Positions 1 to 5,619 of a DNA stretch of 5,659 nt are shown piece after piece. This DNA comes from Candidatus Poribacteria bacterium (lineage in GTDB: Bacteria > Poribacteria > WGA-4E > PCPOR2b), in assembly GCA_027296925.1 (NCBI GenBank), contig JAPUIP010000782.1, positions 1 to 5,659 of the forward strand. The letters run 5' to 3'. A program made the position numbers and the translations under genes. Position 1 is the first letter of the stretch. Every line of letters starts with the position of its first letter. The notes under the pieces were generated by a model. It had not been told where the DNA came from. It searched no databases and saw nothing but the letters and a program-made list of their open reading frames with translations.

Positions 1-623
1 TCCTCCTTGATCACATCGAAGCTCATCTGCTGATATGGTACGACTGAGTCGATACAAAAGCTACAGGTGTAGGGACACCCCAGGCTGCCAATCATCGGAA
101 CAATCTTGACAAGCGGGGCTTTCTGGAGCGTCTGTTCTACGAACTTCCAGCGTTCGCGCACGCCGGGAAGCGCATCCGGCTGCCGGCTTGCTTCAAGCCG
201 TAAACCGACAGGACGGTGCGGCGCGCAGTCCTGCAAAACATCGTGGATGATCGTTTTGTCGGTGAACCCCAGAACGTAGTCGAAGTATTGCTGTGCATCC
301 TCCGGATAGCAACGGGCGTGGGGACCACCGATTACGGTGACTGCGCCTCTGGATCGGAAAAGGTTGCTCAGCGCGTATGCAAGCTGTGCGGCTTGCGTGA
401 ACGCCCCGACGAAGACCAGGTCAACATTGTCCGGTAACTCATCGACCAAATTTTCGAAACCAGTATAACACACGAATGTAACGTCATGTCCCTCTTCTTC
501 GCACCACGCAGCAACAACTTGGGGCATGATACTTGCGAGATTGGCGTGCATGAACCGCGCCCACAATGCTTTGGTCGGGTTTTTGGTGACGAGATCAAGA
601 ACGCCGATACGGAGTTTTCGCAT
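1..623 (-). CDS. Radical SAM protein with cobalamin-binding-like N-terminal domain (partial, C-terminus off the window)
   Basis: The gene reads leftward from ATG at 621-623 and stays open for 207 codons to the window edge. AAGGAG lies at 632-637, 8 nt before the ATG, which fixes the start. Residues about 4-135 look like a Rossmann-type B12-binding domain: a beta strand (LRIGVLDLV), then DLVFVGAF near residue 68, then VIGGPHARCYPED near residue 97. The DxHxxG motif that supplies the lower cobalt ligand in many B12 proteins is not seen, as in many B12-type radical SAM enzymes. After a linker, the radical SAM cluster motif appears as GCPYTCSFC, with Cys183, Cys187 and Cys190 (CxxxCxxC) to bind the 4Fe-4S cluster that cleaves S-adenosylmethionine. 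The rest of the barrel and any C-terminal domain are missing. The gene lies 57 nt after the aldo/keto reductase and probably shares its transcript. The family call is firm; the reaction (methylation, ring rearrangement or other) is unknown. Confidence 0.88.
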   Translation of the reverse strand, partial: MRKLRIGVLDLVTKNPTKALWARFMHANLASIMPQVVAAWCEEEGHDVTFVCYTGFENLVDELPDNVDLVFVGAFTQAAQLAYALSNLFRSRGAVTVIGGPHARCYPEDAQQYFDYVLGFTDKTIIHDVLQDCAPHRPVGLRLEASRQPDALPGVRERWKFVEQTLQKAPLVKIVPMIGSLGCPYTCSFCIDSVVPYQQMSFDVIKE

Positions 624-680
624 AAGAGTTTCTCCTTTTTTGAGGTATATTTTCTGAGAACCCACGAATCGCCGAATGTA

Positions 681-1592
681 TCACACAATAAGCTTCTCTA
701 AATTCGTTGGACGAACCCCGAATTCTGCCTCGAATTCACGCCAGATTTCGGGAGGGACTTCTGCGGTCGCGGCTTCGTAGGCCTCCTCGACCTGCTGTTT
801 ATTGGCGGGCCCGACCATGACAATGCCATCGATATGTGCGGCCAGGCAGAATTGGAGCGCCAGGTGCCGGATATTGACACCGCGATTTTGACACCAGTGC
901 CACATCGCGTGTGCCCTGGGTTCTGTTTCCGGCGAGCGCCGTCGTTCAGTATCAGGGTCGGGTTCCACACCGGTCAGCAACCCCATGCCCAGCGGGCTAG
1001 CGAGAATGATTCCCACATCATGCTCACGTGCTAACGGCAGCGTCGTTTGGGCAACCGATTGATTTAGCAGGTTGTAGTCTAGAAAGGTGAGCACGAGATC
1101 GATTTGCCCGGTTTCGATGGCACGTCGATGAAATTCGTGTGACCGCACGCCGAGACCGATGTGGCGGACGACGCCCTCCGCTTTCATTTTCAGTAATTCA
1201 TCCAGGGCGCGCCCGGGAGCCAACGGATCTTCGATATCGATTGGATCATGGATGAGCACAGCGTCGAGGTAGTCGGTCTTGAACTGCTTCAGGCTATTTT
1301 CCACACTCCAGCGCGTGGCATCGGCAGAAAAGTCCTTCCTTCGCTCCGGGTGTGGCCCGACTTTGGCTTGCAGATAGACCTTTTCTCTCAACCCGCCTTC
1401 AAGCGCCTTCCCCCACCGGTGTTCCTCATGGCCGGGATACGTGTCGAGATAATCCATCCCCAATTCAATCGCGCGGTGGATCGCCTCAATGGTTTCGCGT
1501 TCTGGACCATTGTGTAACCATGCCCCACCCAGTCCCAGTGCTTTCGGTCGCATCTCAGTACGACCCAACCGTCGTGTTTCCAGGTCTGCCAT
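681..1592 (-). CDS. Aldo/keto reductase family oxidoreductase
   Basis: This 303-residue protein has the usual length of a single-domain (beta/alpha)8 aldo/keto reductase, a cytoplasmic NAD(P)H-dependent carbonyl reductase or sugar dehydrogenase. The start is set by AAGGAG at 1600-1605, 7 nt before ATG at 1592. The N-terminus TRRLGRTEMRPKALGLGG is typical of the family. Catalytic residues are Asp50 (MDYLDT), Lys77 (VYLQAKVG) and His115 (AVLIHDP). ASPLGMGLLTG near 198-208 fits the loop that holds the nicotinamide, and MVGPANKQQVEEA near 259-271 fits the cofactor phosphate-binding region. The loop after Asp50 is odd: it reads DTYPGHEEHRWG, about four residues shorter than the common DTxxxYGxGxSExxLG, so the catalytic Tyr expected five residues after the Asp is replaced by His55, with a Tyr at 52. 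It is closest in feel to galactose dehydrogenase-like AKRs, but the substrate is unknown. It is probably first in an operon with the radical SAM gene. Confidence 0.93.
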   Translation of the reverse strand: MADLETRRLGRTEMRPKALGLGGAWLHNGPERETIEAIHRAIELGMDYLDTYPGHEEHRWGKALEGGLREKVYLQAKVGPHPERRKDFSADATRWSVENSLKQFKTDYLDAVLIHDPIDIEDPLAPGRALDELLKMKAEGVVRHIGLGVRSHEFHRRAIETGQIDLVLTFLDYNLLNQSVAQTTLPLAREHDVGIILASPLGMGLLTGVEPDPDTERRRSPETEPRAHAMWHWCQNRGVNIRHLALQFCLAAHIDGIVMVGPANKQQVEEAYEAATAEVPPEIWREFEAEFGVRPTNLEKLIV

Positions 1593-1714
1593 AGGTCATC
1601 TCCTTGAAATTTCGGACATCTCCTGAACATCTGGTGCGCTGTCATTCTTCGACTTGCTTTCAGACGACACGGACAGAGTTGAAACGGTCTCCAAAACCGG
1701 ACAGCCAAGATGCC

Positions 1715-1743
1715 ATTCTACCAGAAAGCGATAGCCTTGTCAA
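1715..1743 (-). promoter_or_regulatory. Sigma70-type promoter of the aldo/keto reductase operon
   Basis: On the minus strand a perfect -35 hexamer TTGACA (1738-1743) is followed after 17 nt by TAGAAT (1715-1720, five of six consensus bases). The TGG just before the -10 gives an extended -10 (TGn). Transcription would begin near 1708 and leave a leader of about 115 nt before the reductase ATG. It lies downstream of the GAPDH terminator, so the reductase and radical SAM genes have their own transcript. Confidence 0.75.
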
Positions 1744-1763
1744 CATCCATTCTGCAAAGAGAT

Positions 1764-1811
1764 AAAAAAAACGCCCATCTTCACCGATGTTCCGGGAAAA
1801 TGGGCGTTTTT
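1764..1811 (-). terminator. Intrinsic terminator after the GAPDH gene (possibly bidirectional)
   Basis: A 12-bp perfect stem pairs 1767-1778 with 1800-1811 (core ACGCCCAT with ATGGGCGT) around a 21-nt loop. On the minus strand it ends in a run of eight U, the form of a rho-independent terminator, 83 nt past the GAPDH stop. The plus strand also ends in five U, so it could stop transcripts from both sides. The 301-nt gap 1593-1893 otherwise holds only the reductase promoter and leader; I see no gene or RNA in it. Confidence 0.88.
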
Positions 1812-1893
1812 CTCAATGGATTCAATTCGTGGATTTCGGTGTAAATAGGTAGACAGCCGAAGTGTTTAACTTCTGTCCCAATACACCCGGAAA

Positions 1894-3336
1894 TCATCTG
1901 GGGAAACCGGGGAGTTCGAGACCGGCAATATGCTGAAGGATTCGGACCACCTGGCAACTGTAGCCAAATTCGTTGTCATACCAAATATATAAGACGCAAC
2001 GCTTCCCCTGAACAATCGTTGCCGGGGCGTCAACGATGCCAGTTTTTAGAGAGCCAATAAAGTCACTGGAAACCACTTCAGAGGAATTGATGTAATCAAT
2101 CTGGCCTTGCAACGGTGAGTCCAGCGAGATCTCCCTCAGGTAGTTGTTCACTTCCTCCACGCTGCTTTCCTGGCCCAGCGTCAGATTCAGAATCGCCAGC
2201 GACACATTGGGGGTCGGTACACGAATCGCATTGGCGGTAAGTTTGCCGGCGAGTTCTGGCAAGACTTTGGCAACGGCATCGGCGGCACCCGTTTCCGTGA
2301 TAACCATATTCAGAGGCGCGCCCCGGCCTCGCCGACCTTGTGTATGGTAATTGTCAATTAGATTCTGGTCATTGGTGTAGGAATGACAGGTTTGAATATG
2401 ACCATTTTCAATGTGGAATCGATCGTGCATGACCTTGAGTACGGGGACAATGGCGTTGGTGGTGCAACTCGCAGCGGAGAAAATCCGTTCACCTTCCGCA
2501 ATGTCATCATTGTTCACACCGTAGACGATATTGGGGATGTCTCCCTTGCCGGGCGCGGTCAGGATGACCTTGGAAACGCCTTCCGCCTTAAGATGCTTTT
2601 CAAGCCCCCGGCGATCAGACCAAACCCCGGTGTTATCGAGGACAATTGCGTTGTGAATCGCGTATTGGGTATAATCCACATATTCTGGGGAATCCGCATA
2701 AAGGAGCCGAATCATGTTCCCGTTAGCGACTAAGGCATTCTCTTGCTCATCGATAACTATGGTGCCTTTGAACGGACCGTGAATTGAGTCCCGTCGCAGG
2801 AGGCTGGCACGTTTCATGAGATCGCCCGGCTGTTTTCGATTCACGACCACGGCCCGCAGCCGCCACTTGTCCCCTCCACCACTCCGCTCAATTAGGATGC
2901 GTGCAAGCATACGCCCGATCCGACCAAAGCCATAGAGAACGACATCCTGACTATACAGGATCGTTTTGTGCCTCGTATTGATTTCAGCCAACTCTTGTCT
3001 GACGAAATCGTCTAAATCCACGTAGGCTTTCTGGTGCTGATACCGGGTTGTCAGCTTTCCTATGTCTATGCGGGTTGGGGCAAGCTCGAACTGACTCAAG
3101 GCTTGAAGGATTGGGAAAGTTAAGAAAACCGAGAGCTCTTCCTTGAGAATTTGCCGAGAAAACCGATGGGCTTTGAGAATATCAATTGGGGAGGCATGAA
3201 CTAGAGAACGGCCATATATCGTCGTGACCACCCCGTAATTCCGATAGAGTTTTCCGATCAGCGGAACCATGGATTCGGCGGCCTCTTCCTGCTTGATCCA
3301 ATCATTGAAATAGATTTCCATCTTCTGATCTCTCAT
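1894..3336 (-). CDS. gap: Glyceraldehyde-3-phosphate dehydrogenase, long form with N-terminal extension
   Basis: The enzyme converts glyceraldehyde 3-phosphate, phosphate and NAD(P)+ to 1,3-bisphosphoglycerate in glycolysis, or the reverse in gluconeogenesis. At 480 residues it is about 145 longer than the classic ~335-residue enzyme. The first ~130 residues are an extension without a motif I recognise; long forms like this are known from Pseudomonas, Vibrio and Bacteroidetes. The nucleotide fold starts at 132 with VVLYGFGRIGR. The active site is SAASCTTN with Cys291, and the catalytic base is His318 in CHSYTNDQ. RVPTPNVS (372-379) and WYDNEFGYS (452-460) are classic C-terminal motifs. At the usual NAD-selecting Asp (VNDL) it has VNRK (Arg167), and the usual Pro before TTTGA is Ile, so NADP use is possible. 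The second Cys of CTTNC is Ala. The start at 3336 has GAGGA 7 nt upstream (3344-3348); ATG at 3321 is a less likely alternative. It is probably monocistronic, closed by the terminator at 1764-1811. Confidence 0.95.
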   Translation of the reverse strand: MRDQKMEIYFNDWIKQEEAAESMVPLIGKLYRNYGVVTTIYGRSLVHASPIDILKAHRFSRQILKEELSVFLTFPILQALSQFELAPTRIDIGKLTTRYQHQKAYVDLDDFVRQELAEINTRHKTILYSQDVVLYGFGRIGRMLARILIERSGGGDKWRLRAVVVNRKQPGDLMKRASLLRRDSIHGPFKGTIVIDEQENALVANGNMIRLLYADSPEYVDYTQYAIHNAIVLDNTGVWSDRRGLEKHLKAEGVSKVILTAPGKGDIPNIVYGVNNDDIAEGERIFSAASCTTNAIVPVLKVMHDRFHIENGHIQTCHSYTNDQNLIDNYHTQGRRGRGAPLNMVITETGAADAVAKVLPELAGKLTANAIRVPTPNVSLAILNLTLGQESSVEEVNNYLREISLDSPLQGQIDYINSSEVVSSDFIGSLKTGIVDAPATIVQGKRCVLYIWYDNEFGYSCQVVRILQHIAGLELPGFPR

Positions 3337-3652
3337 CGATTCATCCTCTTCTTGAGTTCTTGGGATGTATTTTGCAACAGTTATCGGCAGCGGCAGATTT
3401 CACGCGCAGCGAGAAGATTGGTGGCATTGCTGACGCCTACTGCCGACATTCGCGATTCCTGAGCAAATTTCGTGCCCTGATATAATCCTTGTAACCCCGA
3501 ATCAACCCAGCGATGTAGGAGATAATGACTTCACTGATTCCCAGAACAAGCGTCACATGAGACGCGACGATTTCAGACGTTCATTTGGTTACCAGAAAGC
3601 GACTACCCCAATACAAACGCAAATCTCTTTTTCATAGTTAACACATTTTTCG

Positions 3653-3666
3653 TTTTTTTGGAAGTG
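3653..3666 (+). repeat. Satellite block of direct repeat, copy A
   Basis: TTTTTTTGGAAGTG is identical to 5304-5317. From GGAAGTG to the CTTAT of the main repeat the distance is 95 nt here and 98 nt in copy B, so the two blocks keep order, strand and spacing in both copies. Part of the match is a T-run, which lowers its weight. Confidence 0.5.
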
Positions 3667-3752
3667 TAATTTTTTTGACACTCTTGATTTTATCTATACT
3701 TTTGTATCCTTTCGGGCTCTGATTTTCACAGAGGAGTCATCCGACCAAACGT

Positions 3753-3802
3753 GGCTTATCAAGCACTCCAAATGGAAACAGCAAACCTAATGCCAGTATG
3801 AG
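3753..3802 (+). repeat. ~50-bp direct repeat, copy A (just past the sulfatase stop codon)
   Basis: This copy aligns with 5407-5456 over about 51 columns with five mismatches and two single-base gaps, roughly 86% identity by eye. Shared runs include GGCTTAT, CAAATGG, AAACAGCAA, CCTAAT and CCAGTAT. It ends 7 nt from the sulfatase stop. Read on the minus strand it contains TTGCTG, a 16-nt spacer and TTGATA, which resembles a promoter aimed at the GAPDH gene, though that would leave a leader of more than 400 nt. Confidence 0.8.
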
Positions 3803-3809
3803 GGCACTT

Positions 3810-5273
3810 TCAGATTTGCCCGTCCTCCAAGCGTTTCGGGTATGGTCGCCGCCAACCTTCCTTGCCAAACGCGGGATCGCTCGAAAGCGTTTTTGTATAC
3901 ACCCTTTTTTCATAATGAGAAGAACTGACCGACTTCATAATTTCCTGGCTCAACTTGGCATCGAGTTTTACATAGTCCGCCCAATGCCGGCTGTCTTTCA
4001 TCAGATTCTGTTGTTCATCTGGGTCTTTGGACAGATCGAAGAGCAATATCTCTCCCGTCGCGTACTTACACAACTTCCATTGACCATCATAGAACATCCA
4101 GCCACCGCTCACCAAGCCAATGATGTGCTCTCGATGCGTTTCACGCCGGATGCCGAGTTCGGGGAGGGGTATGGAATCCATATGCCCAGGTATTTCACAT
4201 CCGCCGAAATGCAGCAGGGTTGAAGTCACATCGCCCAACTCCACCAGATCTCCGCATGTCTTTGAACCTTCCACGCCGGGCAGATGAACCAAGAGTGGCA
4301 CCTTGATGCTGGATTCAAAAAACGTCCCCTTGCCGATGAGATTGTGATCGCCCAGATAATCACCGTGATCGCTGGAAAAGACGATGATGGTATTGTCCAT
4401 GAGTTTCTTTTCACGAAGGGCGTCAAGTATTTGTCCCACTTCGTAGTCAATCTGTTTGACCAGGGCGGCATAGTGGGCGCGAATCTTCTTCTTGTGAGCT
4501 TCGGTGAACTCCGTATAATTGACACCATTCCATTCCCCACGGTTGCCTTCGATATTTTGCCGTCGTATGCCGGGGGCATCTCCTTCGACTTCCGGGATGG
4601 AGTCGGGCATGTCAGCCGGATCAAAATCCTCCAAAAATTCGAGATTCGGATCATAGGGACAATGGGGACCGGGAAACCCGACCATCATCGCAAAAGGAGT
4701 TTCATCGCCGTAGTTACGGATGAAACGGCAGGCCCCTTCGCCCACAAAATGGTCGACAGAATACTCCCAGGGAATCTTGTTGACAATCGCCCCTCTGTTT
4801 TCGTGATACCCCGGATGTTCGTTGCCGTGAAGCTTTCGATACCCGTGCGCTTTCAGAAAGTGATAGTATTCATCGCGGACATAGAGCCAGCGTTTATCCT
4901 CGGCGGCGACTCGGTATTGAAAACCCAGGTTAATGTCCCACGGATAAAAGTGCATCTTACCGATAGCGGCGGTGTAATAGCCCTGCTCAGACAACATCTC
5001 CGGCCACGTCTGTATGCCACACGCAGCGAGGTCAGGTCTGAGCCATTGACCGTTATCCGTCACGCCGTTTTTGATCGCGTTGAGTCCCGTTAAAAGCGAA
5101 GCTCTAGCCGGCACACAAACCGGCGAAGCGGAATACGCATTCTGGTAACGCACACCGCTGTCCGCAATGCTGTCGATATGGGGCGTGTCGATGAAAGTCG
5201 CGCCATAACAGCTTAGAAAATCCGCTCTCAACTGATCTGGCATGATGAAGATAATATTCGGTTTTTTCGCCAT
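3810..5273 (-). CDS. Sulfatase (formylglycine-dependent, alkaline phosphatase superfamily), apparently cytoplasmic
   Basis: This 487-residue hydrolase removes sulfate from an organic sulfate ester. The start NIIFIMPDQLRAD places metal ligand Asp13. The maturation signature SPVCVPARASLLTG has Cys53-x-Pro55-x-Arg57, so Cys53 would be converted to formylglycine by an FGE or anSME enzyme not found in this window. Other active-site elements are GKMHF (Lys106, His108), PGPHCPY (His204), FSSDHGD (Asp302, His303) and IGKGTFFE (Lys315). The C-terminal GQWKLCKYATGEILLFDL and KDPDEQQNL are typical of the family's C-terminal subdomain. The N-terminus MAKKPNIIF leads straight into the first core strand with no signal peptide or lipobox, so the substrate is probably intracellular, as for choline sulfatase-like enzymes; the actual substrate is not readable. 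ATG at 5273 is supported by AGAGGT at 5281-5286. A phosphonate monoester hydrolase is an alternative because it shares the same signature. Confidence 0.95.
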   Translation of the reverse strand: MAKKPNIIFIMPDQLRADFLSCYGATFIDTPHIDSIADSGVRYQNAYSASPVCVPARASLLTGLNAIKNGVTDNGQWLRPDLAACGIQTWPEMLSEQGYYTAAIGKMHFYPWDINLGFQYRVAAEDKRWLYVRDEYYHFLKAHGYRKLHGNEHPGYHENRGAIVNKIPWEYSVDHFVGEGACRFIRNYGDETPFAMMVGFPGPHCPYDPNLEFLEDFDPADMPDSIPEVEGDAPGIRRQNIEGNRGEWNGVNYTEFTEAHKKKIRAHYAALVKQIDYEVGQILDALREKKLMDNTIIVFSSDHGDYLGDHNLIGKGTFFESSIKVPLLVHLPGVEGSKTCGDLVELGDVTSTLLHFGGCEIPGHMDSIPLPELGIRRETHREHIIGLVSGGWMFYDGQWKLCKYATGEILLFDLSKDPDEQQNLMKDSRHWADYVKLDAKLSQEIMKSVSSSHYEKRVYTKTLSSDPAFGKEGWRRPYPKRLEDGQI

Positions 5274-5303
5274 AATGATTACCTCTTTACAGTCATTCTG
5301 TTT

Positions 5304-5317
5304 TTTTTTTGGAAGTG
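5304..5317 (+). repeat. Satellite block of direct repeat, copy B
   Basis: TTTTTTTGGAAGTG, the tail of a ten-T run, is identical to 3653-3666. It lies in the sulfatase leader, about 30 nt upstream of the start codon, and GGAAGTG is 98 nt from the CTTAT of the main repeat copy B. On the minus strand it reads CACTTCC followed by an A-run just before the ribosome site. Confidence 0.5.
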
Positions 5318-5406
5318 GCCAATAACATGTTGAACGCTTTTTCGTGTCGCTATACCCCTAATACCGATTTAGGATTGAAATTTCCCATTTTGATACAGCT
5401 TTTTCG

Positions 5407-5456
5407 GGCTTATTAAACACTTCAAATGGGAAACAGCAAGCCTAATCCAGTATCAG
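5407..5456 (+). repeat. ~50-bp direct repeat, copy B (upstream of the sulfatase)
   Basis: This is the partner of 3753-3802, in the same orientation, so the pair brackets the whole sulfatase gene about 1.65 kb apart. The differences are scattered transitions and two single-base gaps, the pattern of an old duplication or of a constrained regulatory sequence rather than a recent insertion. Confidence 0.8.
5411..5439 (-). promoter_or_regulatory. Candidate sulfatase promoter inside repeat copy B
   Basis: On the minus strand TTGCTG (5434-5439), a 17-nt spacer and TTAATA (5411-5416) give a moderate sigma70 match, about 138 nt upstream of the sulfatase ATG. The same arrangement is kept in copy A with a 16-nt spacer. 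The match to consensus is only partial, so this is a candidate. Confidence 0.35.
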
Positions 5457-5464
5457 TTATCGTA

Positions 5465-5484
5465 ACAGATCTCGAGAAATCTGT
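5465..5484. promoter_or_regulatory. Inverted repeat (possible operator) in the divergent region
   Basis: ACAGAT and ATCTGT form a perfect 6-bp dyad around the 8-nt loop CTCGAGAA. It lies between the sulfatase and the plus-strand gene, upstream of the latter's promoter. No T-run follows, so it is not a terminator. It could be a binding site for a dimeric regulator. Confidence 0.35.
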
Positions 5485-5495
5485 CTACCGAAAAG

Positions 5496-5516
5496 TTCGG
5501 GATGCAAGTTCCCGAA
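5496..5516. promoter_or_regulatory. Inverted repeat (possible operator) upstream of the plus-strand promoter
   Basis: TTCGGGA and TCCCGAA form a perfect 7-bp dyad around TGCAAGT. Its centre is about 48 bp upstream of the -35 box centre and about 31-32 bp (near three helical turns) from the centre of the preceding dyad. That suits an activator site. It lacks a T-run, which argues against a terminator. Confidence 0.45.
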
Positions 5517-5551
5517 GAATTCTGCATCAACTCAGTGAAGCTGTTTTCTTG

Positions 5552-5579
5552 TTGACTTTATCTCTCGCATGCGTATAAT
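5552..5579 (+). promoter_or_regulatory. Sigma70-type promoter of the plus-strand gene at 5620
   Basis: TTGACT (5552-5557, five of six) is followed after 16 nt by a perfect TATAAT (5574-5579). Transcription would start near 5586, giving a leader of roughly 34 nt before the ATG at 5620. Confidence 0.82.
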
Positions 5580-5619
5580 GGAAATCGCGAATCAATTGGA
5601 AAAAGAAGGAGCTACAATT

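Larger units (their letters stand above)
3337..3809. other. 473-nt intergenic region upstream of the GAPDH gene
   Basis: This stretch lies between the sulfatase stop and the GAPDH start. It holds a direct-repeat copy (3753-3802) and its satellite block (3653-3666). It also has three weak dyads: CTCTG/CAGAG at 3717-3733, AGTGT/ACACT at 3663-3682 and GCGTC/GACGC at 3550-3565. No T-tract terminator for the sulfatase is evident. Two candidate minus-strand promoters for GAPDH are visible: one in the repeat (TTGCTG, 16 nt, TTGATA at 3757-3784) and a weaker TTGATT, 15 nt, TATATC at 3479-3505. TGATATAAT at 3478-3486 on the plus strand looks like an extended -10 but has no gene after it. A 39-codon GTG-started minus-strand frame at 3437-3556 has no ribosome site and is not called. 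No tRNA or other RNA is recognised. Confidence 0.6.

Noticed and set aside
1..623. The radical SAM protein as the anaerobic sulfatase-maturating enzyme for the nearby sulfatase
   Set aside because: It has a cobalamin-domain-like N-terminal region before the CxxxCxxC motif, whereas anSME enzymes carry that motif near the N-terminus. It also lies in a separate transcription unit.
368..688. A 106-codon minus-strand open frame overlapping the radical SAM gene
   Set aside because: It overlaps the radical SAM gene in another frame. The true frame has the AAGGAG site and the CxxxCxxC motif; this one has neither.
3478..3486. Plus-strand extended -10 TGATATAAT
   Set aside because: It has no good -35 at proper spacing. 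The only frame downstream is an 11-codon one at about 3526, which is antisense to the gene layout.
3675..3700. Plus-strand TTGACA followed by TATACT
   Set aside because: The spacer is only 14 nt, too short for a normal sigma70 promoter, and there is no plus-strand gene downstream.
3717..3733. CTCTG/CAGAG hairpin after the sulfatase gene as a terminator
   Set aside because: The stem is only 5 bp and no T-run follows on the minus strand.
3798..4223. A 141-codon plus-strand open frame over the sulfatase 3' end
   Set aside because: It is antisense to conserved sulfatase C-terminal sequence and has no recognisable motif or upstream signal.
4284..5093. A 269-codon plus-strand open frame
   Set aside because: It lies wholly antisense to the well-supported sulfatase gene, has no ribosome site, and its translation shows no family motif. 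It is a shadow of the coding strand's codon pattern.
3753..5456. The direct repeats as insertion-sequence ends or phage attachment sites
   Set aside because: The copies are diverged and enclose only a sulfatase, with no transposase or integrase and no terminal inverted repeats seen. Target-site duplications would be shorter and identical.
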